DNA from: Mesotaenium endlicherianum
Lineage: Eukaryota > Streptophyta > Zygnematophyceae > Zygnematales > Mesotaeniaceae
Assembly (NCBI GenBank): GCA_009602735.1
Contig: WELA01003638.1
Coordinates: 704,352-763,863 of the forward strand
Reading direction: 5' to 3'
Length of the DNA: 59,512 bases
Part shown: piece after piece, positions 36,957 to 50,031 of the stretch
Numbering within the stretch: position 1 is the stretch's first letter
Layout: each line of letters opens with the position of its first letter
Notes under the pieces: model-generated
Database searches by the model: none
Told to the model about the DNA's origin: nothing
The model's input: the letters and a program-made list of their open reading frames with translations, nothing else
Made by a program: the position numbers and the translations under genes

Positions 36957-37050
36957 AAGCATGTCAATGACATTGCTTACATCATTGCAGCAAAGCTTGC
37001 ATCCCCATTATTTATGATTGTACACGCACGACCTCATTATGCACGACAGG
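36957..37050. repeat. Dispersed repeat, copy B
   Basis: Counterpart of the sequence at 31417-31520. Both contain attgctt-catcattgcagcaaagc followed by cacgcacgacc and ttatgcac. Confidence 0.5.
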
Positions 37051-37613
37051 TCAAGCGAGGTTGGCAGAGGTAAGCCGCTAAAATCAACAATGATTATTGT
37101 GACTAATAAGAGAGCAATCATTCTCCCAATTAAGTAACACGATTTCATCAAATAAATTGGAAAGACCTATATATAATTATCTCCTTTACGGTCAATGTAT
37201 CTACATTGCTTTTATCGTTACAATGATGCACGGTACATTGTGACGAAGAAATAAGTAAACATTATCTGAAAGTACAAATGAAACCTAAGATTGACTTCAA
37301 TACAAATATCAATCACTCTCAAACTCATCTACCATTTATAACATCGTGCCTCGAAACTATTACCCTATTTAATGCGTTTAACATTTGAGAACATTCACGT
37401 CGCATTCTTTTGAATGACTTCACACCAATGCGAGCCACGCGCGTAACAATCAAATCACACGTTTTATAGCTGGCTAGACGTTTATGGACGTCCGAAGACA
37501 AAAATGCTTTGCTCATGCCAAAAGCTTACTTTCTTTGGCCGAGTGCCATAGGAACTTCAACGTTGTGTAGCTAAGGGTAATCCACAAGCCAGAGCACACG
37601 TGTTGGTGCTTAG

Positions 37614-37687
37614 GCCGCTGCTGACGGATGACGTGGACAACGCGGTCAATCAGGGGCCCGCGCGCTGGCTGCAGCCCTTTTCGGACG
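37614..37687 (+). pseudogene. Orphan GC-rich exon-like block, unknown family
   Basis: 74 nt framed by a TAG acceptor and a GTGAGC donor. It encodes PLLTDDVDNAVNQGPARWLQ plus PFSD in a frame with strong C/G third positions. The surroundings are AT-rich and no partner exon is visible. The peptide looks protein-like but I do not recognise it. Confidence 0.35.
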
Positions 37688-37721
37688 GTGAGCTCCTCCT
37701 CATCCTGCCCTGCCCCCCACT

Positions 37722-37772
37722 CTCCTCCTCCTCCTCCTCCTCCTCCTCCTGCTGCTGCTGCTGCTGCTCCTC
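37722..37772. repeat. (CTC)n-(CTG)n trinucleotide microsatellite
   Basis: About 27 bases of CTC repeats followed by about 18 bases of CTG repeats, directly downstream of the orphan exon-like block. Confidence 0.9.
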
Positions 37773-37869
37773 CTGGTCCTCGAGTGGAGGCGTGCCATTC
37801 GGTCGTTATTGTCTGCTGCCACTCTTGTGATTCTTCTTGAAGTGCTTTGTTTGTGTGTTTGAATGTGTT

Positions 37870-38330
37870 TGAATTGGATTAGAGAAGCTTCCATGACCTT
37901 GTCGATTGACTTTTCCCATTTGAGGGCAAAGACTTGGGTGAGACATTTTCTTTGTGGGTCTATCTTCGTCGATAATTGGCCTAACTTTGCCCTTGAAACG
38001 GTGGAGAAGAAGTCTGTCTTTGCCATCAATGTGTTACTCAAAAAATCTACTTTTACTACTTCACCAATTTAAGAGTGTTTCATATACACATGTATTCCCT
38101 GTTTTTTTCTCAAAGTGTCTCTGATCCGGCAAGTAACAATATTGCGAATACTTGAGACTCCTTTGAAAGGGCCGTATGCATCCATTCGCGCATGTATGGT
38201 CACCATCTCAATAACAATTGATTAAATATGTTTGGAGCAGACCCTCCAATTTGACAAATTCTGTGGATTTTGAGAACATCCTCTGCCCGACGGCAAGGGT
38301 TTCGGAGACCTTTGGAAAATAGATCATAAG
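37870..38330 (-). mobile_element. Possible decayed Ty1/copia integrase fragment
   Basis: Minus-strand peptides resemble copia integrase landmarks. DAYGPFKGVSS (about 38190-38160) is like the D-x-x-GPF start of the core. LSTKIDPQRKCL (about 37970-37938) is like the KLDPKSxKC block near its end. Order and strand agree; spacing is shorter than in intact elements and frames are broken. LTRs were not found. Confidence 0.3.
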
Positions 38331-39097
38331 ATTTTTTCTCGTGTTGAAAAGTAAGAAACCAGTATAATTTTCATCAAGCTAACATATTGCTAACGACTAG
38401 AAGGATTTTATAATATCTTCTTTATTCGCTTAGGGTTTTTTTAACATCCATGATAGCGAAAAACATAGAATATATTTCGAATTGAGGAGTCTGGTTTGAA
38501 CGTACTGGTATGAATAGGCTTGAACTGAAGTAATCCTATTCAAAGTGGTTCATGTGGGTGGAAACTCTATATGATCGCCAAGTTTGACCCCGGCGACTGC
38601 CGGCGACAATTGGTGTGCAGGTATATATGAGCACAGACCTGGCACAGACGAGCACAGAGGAGCACAGACGAGCACAGACCTCCTCCACCAACCTCCACCG
38701 ACCTCCTATTGGCGCCTCTTGCGAAGTTGTGCAGGACCATGTGGGACCAGCAGGGCTAAATGCCCAGTGTGGGACGGTGAGGTGCGGTGAGGGGCTGTGC
38801 AGGATGGTGCAGGACTTGCAAGCAGAATTAAGCAGAATATCCGAGTTCTGACTTCGTCTTAACGATATGTTTATAGCACGCGAGTCAATGTTTGGTCATG
38901 TGTGCGTCTTGTGCGCGCGATAATGTTATAACATGCCAATTTGCTGCTATCTAATCAAGCTGATTCACTCAGGTTCTCTAACCTATGGTAACCTCCAGGT
39001 TTCAATAATACCGCTTGTAAACTTTTGAATTCTGACGTTTGGTTGGGCTCAAGCAGCTGAAGGAGACGCTGACGAGTGTGTTTGTGGAGTCTTTCTT

Positions 39098-42000
39098 ATG
39101 GCAAGCGTGAAGAATTCGTTCGATCTTCTGAATGCTGGACAAGACACTGAGCCGTCTCACAGAGGTGGTAGCAGCAGTTCCAGTAGCAGCAGAAAGCGCA
39201 GGGCAAAGACCAAGAATGCTAAGGCAGCCTTACTTGATTTTGATTCAACAGACAGTACTCCCGCTGACTTTTTTCAGACGGTCCCCTCCGATGATCTTGT
39301 AGCTGCTAATCTAGTGGCCCTGACATTGGACGATAGTAGTAAGCATTTCACGCACTCCAGCTCTACTCCACATAGCGGTGGTGTAGGAGAAGAGCCTCCA
39401 CATACTTCAGAACCGGAGAAGCTGATTGCTCCAGTTCCTGAGAAGAGTGTAGAATCAGCTGAAGTAGATAATATAATTACGTCGGATGATCACCAACACC
39501 TAGCAGATGCTTCCCACCAACAGAGACAACGGCAAAAACGCCGCAAGGCCAAACCACAAGACCAGAAGAAAGACAGTAATCAAACTGAAGCAGTGGCTAG
39601 TTCTGGTATCCAATCGGCCGTATCCAAGTCCTCAGAGTCAGATGAGCGAACTCCTGGTGCGGGTGCCAATATAACTCCAGCACCAATTTTAGCTTCAGTG
39701 TCTAATGGAGTAGAGGTTGAGACGGAATTGTTAGAACAGGCTGCCAGGAGGTGCGGAGCGAATGAGGAGCTTAGGCTGCAGCAGTGGCATGACTGGACAA
39801 TGAGGGCACAGAGTTTTCAAAGGCCGGGGCCACAATTTGGTGCCCAAACTTGGAAGCAGGTGTATTTCCTCTGCTATGAGCTTTGTCAACATTTGTGAAA
39901 GGCAGCACTGTTGTGCAGACACAAGTGCTTGATATTACAAGTTATCTGACTCCAACAACTTTTTTTATGGCTGCGTGATCATACAAGTATTACTCTTGCG
40001 AGTTTCTTCTCTTCTTTTCTGATTATCAACTGCCTTCTTCAAGTAGCTGAGTGGAAGCTCCAGGCAGCTGAGAGTTCTTGCATGGGGCCAGCGGTGGCTG
40101 TTGTGGATGTTGTTTCCTCATTGATCCATCCAGAATACCTCTCAAACTGATTACACTTTAAATCCTCCTGCCAAGTAACTTCAGCAGGCACTGGTTGTTC
40201 CCTCGATGAAAGGGCTGTTTTGGAAGAAAAGCACCTGTCAGAAATCTATTTCACTAGCTATTGTACCTGAAGGCAGGGGTCTGCTGTTTGGAGTACAAAT
40301 TGAGAATCAATAGCAGCTTGAGTTGCCATTTTACTCTCTTCTTTGAATGTGAAGATAGAGCCTAAGTAACAGTAGCACGAAAGGAGTCATCACTTAAGCT
40401 CTAGCCATGAACATGCTCCTCACAGCGTAGGCTTTCCTTGCCACCAATGCAGGTGTTTTTGAGAAGCCGCGCACTTGAGATCTGCTTGGAGTCATGCCTG
40501 TATCCCCCCCTACAGGCTGCCCACAGGCCTCATCTCCAGGTCTGCTTTCAACCTCCTGAATAAACCTCTCTGGCTGCTTCATTGTTTGAAAAGCAAATGT
40601 AGTCATGCATCTTAGGCAGTGCTTATTACAGCGCTTGTGGAAGGGAGCTGCCTTGCAGCTATTTCGGTATTTGGATACCTCCTATGGGCTGCATGTCTTT
40701 GTTCGTAGAAGCTGCATGTAAGCTCAGCACATATTTCATCTGCAGCGTTCTAACATCTGAAACCTCATGTTATGCCTGGCATTGCATATGAACTGACCCC
40801 ATGTCTTCCGCTTCTGAAATGCACAGGCACTGCTGGCTGTCTTCCTGGGTGACAAGGATACAGCACAAGTGTTGACAAACGTGGCAGGTGACTTGGCTCA
40901 AGGCTTGGGTGCTGCTTCTTCTGACACATCCCTCAGGGAAGCTGCTCAGCATGCCCTCGCAGCCTCCCTGGCCGCTATCAAGGTGTGGCCCACGTTCTCC
41001 TGCCCTGCTACACTCTGGCACTTGTCCCTCCACTCCTGCTCAGTTGCAGTGTCAGCTTCAGATTGGGCAATAACCAACTACAGGCCCCTGGGCTTTGCAG
41101 CAGTTGACCATAAGTGCATTCTAAACAGCAATGTGAGGTATCCTGGAGCTCGCTGAACGACCCAAAATCACGAGTTTTGGCTGATACCTTAGCCCTGCCT
41201 CACGCGCTTGCACGTCAATCTAGAAGGAATAGTGGCAGCAGTTAACTTCAATTAAATCAGCAGCGTGGCCTCGAGTTAGGCCTTGCTGGCACGTTTGAGC
41301 TCTGCAAATTAGCTCCTTGTCTGTTGATTTTTTAATGTGTTCTTGAAGCCATCTTTTAGTTCTAGCGTATATAACAGTACCCTTAACGGTGTCACCGTCC
41401 AAATTGTGACTTACTGCTGTGTGGCTGGGGTGCAGGATGGAGAGAGTGGTGCAGTGCTGAGAGGGCTGGGGCTACGGGTTTCTCAGCCTGACGTGCACTC
41501 TCATGTGGCCCTGCTTGACTCCAAGGTACTCCGTGCTGACTCATGCACGCGCACAGCTTGTGATGCTTACACGTGGCAGCCCTACTCGACCTCCATCCCA
41601 TCTTTTGGAAGCTGTTCTTTTGATCCGATGTTTTTTAAAACAAAGACTGACAATTATGGGCAGGACCCTGTGTATGCCAGCTTTTGACATGTCTCTGCAC
41701 GCAACGTCTTGACTATTTGCTGCACTGCGAAGGTGCCGGAGCAACTGTCCCCTAAATATTTGTTGCGACGTGAGCCTGACAGGTGGCGCACCTGGAGCAC
41801 AGGCTGCAGGCGCTAGGTGCTGGCGATGACCCTTCCGCCACTCTGCTGGAGCGGACTCAGTAAGTCTCATGTCTCAGATCCTCTGTGGCCATTGACTGTT
41901 ACAAACTCACCACATCTGCTGAGCATGTCCGATTGCACCATGGTCACCCATTCTAGTTGACGAGAATCACCTAGTAGCCTTGACATGACACACCTGGCAG

Positions 42001-45000
42001 ACATGTGCGGAGCGGTAGCTTTCTGAGGTGGGTTGCAGTCTGGACATGGCCAATTTGATGTGGGCAGAAACACTCTCTGAGAATCTCTTAGGGCCGGTGG
42101 GCACCTGCGTGATGCTTATCATTCACTCCTGCAGCTTCAGCAACAGCACAAATCTTCCTCCCTGACCCTGGCCGCTGGGGGTCGCTAGTATGCTCTTGCA
42201 AAGACACCGGGCACATCCGTCTCGCTGGTACCTCCGGTCTGAAGAGTTTGCTAAGGCTATGGTTCTGCTTTGCACACTTCTGAAGCCGCAACTGGAAGCA
42301 GGCGCGTGAAGTGTACTCTCCACTTGCCACTCACGCCAGGAGCGTGCAGGTGCGGCGCTCACTCTGCCTCGCATGCCTTGCTGCTTCTGAGGAGCTGCAG
42401 GCTGTCAGAAGAGCTCGTGCAGCTGAGCAAGGCCAGACTGGCCGTGCTCCTTCCAGATGAGCCCGTGGTAGAGGGGTCGTCGACGGCCGGCAATGGCCCA
42501 AGCGATGCGTTCGAGGACGCGCCAGCTGGCAAGGCGCTCAGGAAGATCCGGCAGCTGGTTGCTGCCATCAGCCAGCTGAAGGGCCCAGCCCTGCCAACTC
42601 CAGCTGTACGTATCAAACATCCCTACCAAGAGTGAAGGGCCTTCCTTCTCTCCTCATGCCTCTGGTTGTCATCCTTCTCCCCCCCTGTCCTCGCCTCCTT
42701 GGCAGCATCTTCTCCTGGAGCGAGTGTTGATTGTGGCTTTCGTGTGTCCTGCTCTGTCGCTCCCTAGTCATCTCACTGCCACCTCCACTCTTGAGGCCCC
42801 TGCGGCCGATGCAGTCGAGAGCGTCCTCGAAGGTGGCGTTCAGAATCACCCTCGGAGCTGACTGAGGCACTGGCGCTGGTGCTGGATGGGAGCAGGCGTT
42901 GCAGAAGAAGCCTGCAGCACCTGAGCCCACCCCAGTGCAAGCAGAGACAGCTGGCAGCCCCCAGGTGAATGGCAGCGAGAAGAACAGTGAAGAGAGAAGA
43001 GCTGAGCTGAACACTCTTCGGGAAAGGCTGTCTGCTGAGGCATCCAGCCTGTATGTTGAGGTACGCTTGAGACTCTCCTGCCTCCGCTCAGTCTGCACTT
43101 GACCAGGGTGGATTAAGCAGGAGCCGATCAACCACGGCCTGCATGTGGATTGTCTCCCAATATGTGCAGCAGTGATTGCAACCCCAATCCTTATATTTTT
43201 CCTGTGTCTTTCTTTGGGCATTTGTGTGATGTGCCCTTGGTGGTCTGGTTGTCTTATTACTTTCTGTTGTCTGTCATACTCCTGATGGATGCATAAGACA
43301 AGGAAACAATCACATGGCCTGCCTGGGATGTCAGCTACATATGCCGTCTGAGCTTGACTGGTCGCAAGGGAAAGGAAAGGCATACTGAGCGCTATTGCGG
43401 ATCTTTAGGCTCTAGTAGCCTCCTTGGTCTTAGGGACGATGCAGAGGGTAGTGCGCCAAACTATTACCCTGTCTGCTTGTTTCCTCGTACTTTCTGAAAG
43501 CTCCTGCCAGAAGGACAAGAGCGCTGCTAGCTCCTTGTAAGCCAGCTCGTGCTTCAGAGGTTACAGGTCAGTACTCTCTGATGCATCCGGTGGCGTGTAT
43601 TGCACGTGTCCTCGCTCTCAGCCCCTCTTGTGCACCCCTGCCGGTGCACAAAGACTCGCTCATTTTCCATCTTTACTGTGCGGACGGCCGCTGTCTTTCC
43701 AGCTGGCAGCCGCAGAAGCAGAGGTGGCACGGCTCCGAACCGCCAGCGCTGCGTTGGAGGGCCGCCGGCAGTCTGCCGAAGCCCAGCTGCAGGAGCTCTC
43801 CCAGGTAAGGAGCCCGCCTGCTACATCAGCCCCCATGGATACGGGGCTTGTCACGCCTGGGTGACTGACTGACGCGCTTGCCAACAATTGCAGACCATTT
43901 CTTGTTGCCACTTGCAGCAGCAGCTCTTTTTTGTACAGGCATGGAATGGGCACCCTGTCCCTTCTGCTCTTTGTGTGTGTGTGTATGTGTGTGTGAGTGA
44001 GGCAGCAGACGCACGTTTACCACCTGGCGGCGGCGAGGTACACAGTCCTGTCACTTACACAGGAGGACCTGTCAGAGTAGCTCCTCCTTTTGGCCTCCCA
44101 CCTTCTGCCGGAGCTCCTGTCCCTTTCCCTTCCACTGCACAGCTGGGCTAAGTGAATCACAAGGGCTCGGGAGCCTGTCGGTTGGAACCAGACGAGGCAC
44201 TGAGGGGTGTCCATAGGAGCAGGGCATACAGCAGCAGTCTTGCACCCCTGCACTCTATAGTAACCTATGCTCTGCAAGCGATGGCGTTGCCTTGCAGTCT
44301 CTTCCTTTCTCTCACACAAAATTTTCCCTGATCTATGTCCCTTCCTCGCTGTTGTCGCCTTTGCTCTCCGATGGTGGCACTCCGGCCCCCTTACGTGGAC
44401 CTCCTCTCAGCATCTCCTTTGACTTGTCCTAGTGTAGAGATGGTTTCCCAGGAGCCTTTCCCATCACAAGGCAATGATCGAGTGGGAGTGCACGTGATTG
44501 GCCAGGGCGGACGACAGGTGTCAGAGCAGGGCGCGGCACCGGTGCAGACGGTTGCTCTCGGCACGCCAGTTGTGCTCCAACAGACGGGGCAGCTGTGGTG
44601 CGCGCAGCAGCTGGGCATCGTTCACACCCTGGAGGCCCTCATCTTCCGGCCTTCCAAGGTGAGCGGGACTAGCTCACCCTCGGATGAAGTAAGCAAGTAG
44701 GACGCGGGTCTACTGACATTGACTACCACACAACACGCAGTCAGAAAGCGCGACATGCAGCTAAAAAGTGCGGCTGCCTGGTGCCTTCCGTGTGGTCCAT
44801 TCATCTCTTCTTACGCTCTTAGCTCATGGTGCACACACCTCCTGCTTCCAGTCTACGAGCTATGCTGCCCCATGGCTTGGCCCCTCAGGCTGCTCAGAAT
44901 GGCTGTGTACACTGCGAGGCATGTGCTCGTCTCCTCCCTGGGTGGCCCGTGCAGATCTCTCTGAATCCTGTGTTTCTTGTGTCTTTTCCTTTGAGATGCA

Positions 45001-48000
45001 CAGGACAGTGGGGTTATAGAGCCGCAGGCTTCTCTTCTTTGCCTCCCCTGCTGTGTGCCTGAGACCACCGCGCTGTCCTTTGGCGGACGCGTGCGCGCGT
45101 GAGCTCTTGTCCGGATGGGCACTGACGCTGCTGCCTCTGCTGCATGCTCCACAGGCATCTGAGAATGCGCAGAGCGACTCGCAGGGGCAGGACCAGGAGG
45201 CCGCGATGATGTCTCTCATGGGGCAGGCTGTGGTGGGCCACTTGCAAGCGCTTGCAGCACATCTGCTCCACCAACAGCAGCGTCAGCACGAGTGAGTCTC
45301 TTCTCCCATCGCTCATCTTTCTTCTCTCTTGACACTCTCTCAAGCTTTGCGGATGCCGTGGAGCTGGTGGAAGGGGACCAAGGGGCCCATCTGAATGCCA
45401 GATGTCAGGCATGCTGGTCGTGCAGCGCGACAGGTGTCTACTCGATGCATCTCCCACCAGCTCGCAGGCCCACCAGCTCGTGTGCACTCACCTGCAAATC
45501 CCTCCACGCATTCTCGACGTGCGGTGGTTTGGCTCTCCTTCTCCAGTGGGAACATAGAGGGCCAGCCGAGTCCACAGTGGAATGCCGTGGCTAGCTGGCG
45601 ATGGCTCTGCTGGAGATAGCTCAGCAGCTGTCCGCCAGCCGGGAAAGGCTTTGCGAGGCTGCACGGCCTGTAGCCCTGATGAAGGGCGCCTATGTGGGGG
45701 ACGTGTGCGGGGTGTGGCACTGTGCCCATGCAGGGTGAGGCAGAGGACGAGGTTCTGCCAGGACAAGCTGGCCCCGCTGGAGGCTCAGGCTGCGCAGCTG
45801 CGCTCCCTTGGCAAGCACCAGCTGGTTGGTCACCTCCGGCCCTTTTTCCCCTCATTCCTTGCTTCTCCCCCGCCACCTGCCCACTTGAGCATGCACCCTG
45901 AATAACAGCGTCAGGGAGTTTGCCTGCATGGTGCTGTCCCCTTGCACCGCTCTGGCTGTCCCCTTTTGCTGTCGATGTTTCTGGATGTTTCAAATTTCAG
46001 TCTCACTTGTGGAAGGATTCCTACCGCTCTCAACGGAGAAGCATCCTGTCAATATTTTTGTGATATCCTTGAGGCATCGGTGTGGAGCTCGGCAGGCCAG
46101 TACGTGGTGTGCCCCTCCTGTGAGGTCTCCTCGCCGCACTGTGATGCTGTGTTGTTTGTGGTTTCACCGCATTATGTGACAAGACGACGCATCATTTTTG
46201 CCCTGAGATATTTTGCGTTGAGCAGGCGTTGGAGGTGAGCAAACCGAAAGAGGCGGTCGTGAAGATGCTCAAGGTTTGCGCCCCCCCTTGCGCTCCCGCC
46301 ACCCCTCATGTCTTGCCTGTCAAGCTCGCGGCAGATGCACTTGTCCCAGTTTCTGGGCTCCGCACCATCGCATACCAGCCACCAAGGCACTGCCTTCAAG
46401 CCCATGCTTCTGGGAAGAGCTAGCAGCAATGGGCAAAGGGCTGAGCCATGTCTTTAGGTGTTACCTGGGAAGAGTGAGCGGCAATAAACGATAGGTTGAG
46501 CAGCGCGTATTGGGACAAGCGGGAAGTCCTGCATAGGGTTCGTGGGCGACGCATCTTGTAGCAGCATCACTGTCTGGGAACAAAATGCCACTGCTCAACT
46601 GCGGGGTGGCGCTGGCGGGGGGCAATGATGGTGCCGCGCGCGCAGGCTAGGGAGAGAGAGGCGGAGGACGTGATGGCCGAAGCCGACTCCGTGGAGGCTG
46701 CTCTCACGCACCCGTCTCTCAGAACCGCGGTGGCTCTGTTGCCCCCCCAGGCTGCCGTGCACATGCTGCTGCACCAGATTGGCAACACCCTCCACCAGGT
46801 ACGCTCGTTAACTCCCCCCCCCCACCACCAAAAAAAAAACGCCCCCAGGACACAGGCAGGGAATGCATCTTCTGGCTTGGAACCTTGCCAGACTCCCACA
46901 GGACCACACATACACTCTCTGGGCCATTTGTGATCACACGTGGGCCAGCCTGTGTCACAGCCTGCTATCATCTTCAGGCAGAAGCAGCTTGCATTCCTGG
47001 ATAAGAGCACGACGGGTGATGGACCAACCTGGTACACACGACGCCCCCCTGCTTCCGCGTCTGTTGGCCGGCCTCAGGCTTCCTCAGCTGGGAGAAGCTC
47101 ATGGGCTGACTGACGCCCCTAGCATGCTCGCCACCGGAAGACGAGGCTGCGCTTTGCTTGAGCCTTAACGCACTGGTGCCATGTGGAAGCGTGCAGATGA
47201 GGCTGGAGCACAGTGCAATACTAGCAGGGCCCGACAAGTTGGCCGCAGCTCCTGGTGGGCCTCCTCAGGGCCACCCGGCCTCCTCCAGGGATAGGAGGCC
47301 TCGCCCGAGCCAGGTACTGGCCAGCACCCCTCGCTTACCGCACCCTGTCGCTGTCGCTGGGGGCACGGGCCATGGAAGGTGGATAGTGTGTCTTGTGATT
47401 TGTCACCTTTTTGAGAACATGATTTTTTCTGGGGGGGGGGGGCGAGGGGGGGGTAGAGACTTGGTCTGTGCTAAACCGCTGCCTAATATGTCAAGCATGC
47501 AAATGGCGAACGCATGGTGCCACAAGAGGAGCGCATCTCATGTGTTTGAGGTGGCGAGTCTTGTGCCTTGGATATGGTCCCTGACGTCATTGATGGCTGA
47601 CTGGCTGGCTGGCTGGCTCCCTCTCTCAACCACGAAGCAGCTGCTCTTTATGCATGCCTTGTTACTACCTTGCCACAAGTCACTGCCGTAGCTGAGCGTC
47701 TTGCGGCTGTTCAGATTCTCAGCCAGAGCCTCTGAGCTCCCTGGCGCGCTAGCTTCCACTCATAGTTCGGGCTCATATCAGCGGCTGTAGCTTCATGCTT
47801 TTGAGGGGGGTGCTATTGTGTGACGTGTGCAGAGAGCACCAGGAGCAGCTTCAAGGGGAGAGCCTGCGAAGCCCGGCTCGCCGCGCAAGGTGTGCGCTCT
47901 TCCTCTTAGAACACTTCCAGACAGGCTCACCCTAGCTGGCCATGTACCCCACGTGCCGCTCTCGTCTCTCCAGCTGCTGTGACGCTAGCTCGCTCCACAC

Positions 48001-49173
48001 ACATGTCCCGCCTCGGGGGCTCAGCTGTAAACTCCATCTTATGTCATACGACAGGGAGCGGGGAGCGTAGCCATGGCCTCTCCTCACTCATGTTCAGGCG
48101 CAATGTATGCAGCTGGTAAATTTGGCATCAGCATTCTGGCCCCTGCGATGGTGTGTCTTGGGCTGCTACTGGTTGTGCGTTGGCACACTCCGTGGGGCTG
48201 ACGAAGTGAACCGGATGCTGTCTTGTGTAGGTGGGCGGCAAGGGCCAGTCAGGAAGTGACAGACAACAGCAGCCCCTGAAGAAGTATGAGTCAGCGGGAA
48301 ACTCCGCGGGGAACTCCAAGCCTGCTGTCGTACCGTCGCCTGTGAGACCCGGGGCCGCCAATCCTGTTCACTTTTCTCAACTCTGTACGACAGGATGATC
48401 GCCTGCAGTTTGCTCGGATTGCTCATCGTCCTTCTGAACTTGGCCTCACCAGCACATGACTTGTTATCCATCTTTGGGGCTGCTGCTTCGGAGGAAGCGG
48501 ACATCCGGACACAGGGGCTGTGGGGCTCGTATGATGCTTTGAACAGAGAGTACAGTTCCACTGAAGTACAAAGCAGTCATGGTCAAGCTGCCATGGCGCA
48601 TGGAAGGCAGCGTTACTGTTGCTGACTTTGTAGTAGGCCTCCGGCGAACGTGCGTATCGTGACCTCCTTCTCATATTGGGTGTCAATTGCAGGTTCCGGT
48701 GCACTCGGCGTGGGGCAATCCTCGAACACGACCTCCTGCCGCTGACTTGGCTGATCTAGAGTTCCAGGTATGCCTTGTGAAGCTTTAGTTATTGACGTTC
48801 CAATTTGGTTTTCTGAATCTCAGGAAATACTTGCCATCAAGCGTTAATGCACGTGATGCATTTGTTTTCGGGACGAACTTTGGGGTGTGGCCGCTTGTTT
48901 CCTCGCCATCGAGATGAACTCGTTTGTTGCAGCTTCTTTTCCTTGTCTAGATGGGTAGGAGGGTAGCAACTTGATTGTGATTGGTTCAGTGCAATAGTCA
49001 CCCAGTAGAAGCAGGTTGGTACGCACGGAGTCCACTGCTGGTGCTCATTCCGTCTGCCTCGAGTACAGGAGGCTGCTGGGCAGAAAACTGCCGACGGGGA
49101 AGACCATGATGTGAAGCAGGGAGACAACCAGGATCAAGCTCTGGTTGAAGAGAGGCAAGCGCAGGCATTGTGA
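39098..49173 (+). CDS. Large coiled-coil protein of unknown family, about 20 exons (provisional model)
   Basis: The start is ATG 39098. The first exon (39098-39859) encodes a Ser-rich, basic N-terminus beginning MASVKNSFDLLNAG with a KRRAKTKNAK patch. Further exons with good splice sites and matching phase: 40827-40982, 41436-41525, 41783-41859, 42401-42605, 42905-43060, 43703-43804, 44452-44658, 45155-45291, 45595-45669, 45744-45824, 46226-46273, 46646-46798, 47197-47313, 47833-47889, 48231-48341, 48693-48767, 49069-49173 (TGA 49171). The product is about 930 aa. Heptad-like helices are seen in several exons (for example LAAAEAEVARLRTASAALEG and DKLAPLEAQAAQLRSLG). The C-terminal quarter is Pro/Gly/Gln-rich with SAWGNPRTRPP. 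The short exon near 45345 and one near 46982 are unresolved. No catalytic motif; function unknown, perhaps a scaffold. It could be two genes. Confidence 0.6.
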
Positions 49174-50031
49174 TACTTTGTTCTTGCTTTCTGAGGGGAG
49201 CCTTAACGGCTTCATCAGAGTGCCCCTGGTGTAGTTGGTAATATTTACGAATGCTTCATGTCAATATGCCTGCTTCAGTCACTTAAATTTGGACTCGTCT
49301 CCTGTGTATGGATACATCTGTTCTTTTAAATAATATTCCCGCGACCACTTTCTTTCTAGTGCATGTTCCTGGTAGTATCTACACCGGCTCAAGGGTACGC
49401 CATGAATATGTTTTTACTTACGTAATATCTTTGGCTGCTTCGCCAAGCAGGAATCAGGTGTTCATACTCATGCTTTCTGTGTCTCACATAGATAGAAAGA
49501 ACTATCTTATATTTTCAAGTCAGCAGAAGGAGTATCAAAAGACCAATGTCACTTCGCTGCTTAAACTCTCAAATTACTATGTACCCTGGTCAAAGTTTGG
49601 CAGAAATGGATCAGCTCATGTCTACTTACAAGTTGTCGCTATTCATTTACTGCTGGTGCAACTTCAAATGACTGCAGCAGCACCTGCAGGTACAACTGAG
49701 GTGTAGGCAAAGATCGTTGGCGGCACAACTGTTTCCTTTATCTCTCCATTCAGGGTGCACAGGTTGCGACTCGTAAGCCGGTCTCTGCTTTATTGTGCAA
49801 CTGCATGGCAATTTTGGCAACTCCTTATTCTAACAACTCTAGTTGGAAGACGTGTGCTGTACACGTGGATGGACGTGGGCTAGTTCTAATCATCCCTAAC
49901 TCACATCTAGCTAAGCTGCCATGCGCCATTCCCCTAATGTACTATCCTGCTTGCCACAGTACGCTTGAAGGATATTTTAGCAGGCCTGAGTTTATTCTCT
50001 CTACTTTCAGAGCACTATTCTGCCGCAAGTA
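49174..50031. other. Convergent intergenic region
   Basis: About 860 bp between two stop codons facing each other. The plus-strand ORF at 49308-49706 (132 aa) shows no family resemblance and no clear splice partners; I see no gene here. Confidence 0.5.

Larger units (their letters stand above)
35083..39097. other. AT-rich intergenic region with repeat remnants
   Basis: About 4 kb. Contains dispersed-repeat copy B, an orphan GC-rich exon-like block (37614-37687), a CTC/CTG microsatellite and a possible copia integrase remnant. Around 38640-38700 is a short tandem array of gagcacagac-like units. No complete gene is supported. Confidence 0.6.

Noticed and set aside
42613..43383. 256-aa minus-strand ORF
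   Set aside because: Antisense to in-phase coiled-coil exons at 42905-43060; no family resemblance.
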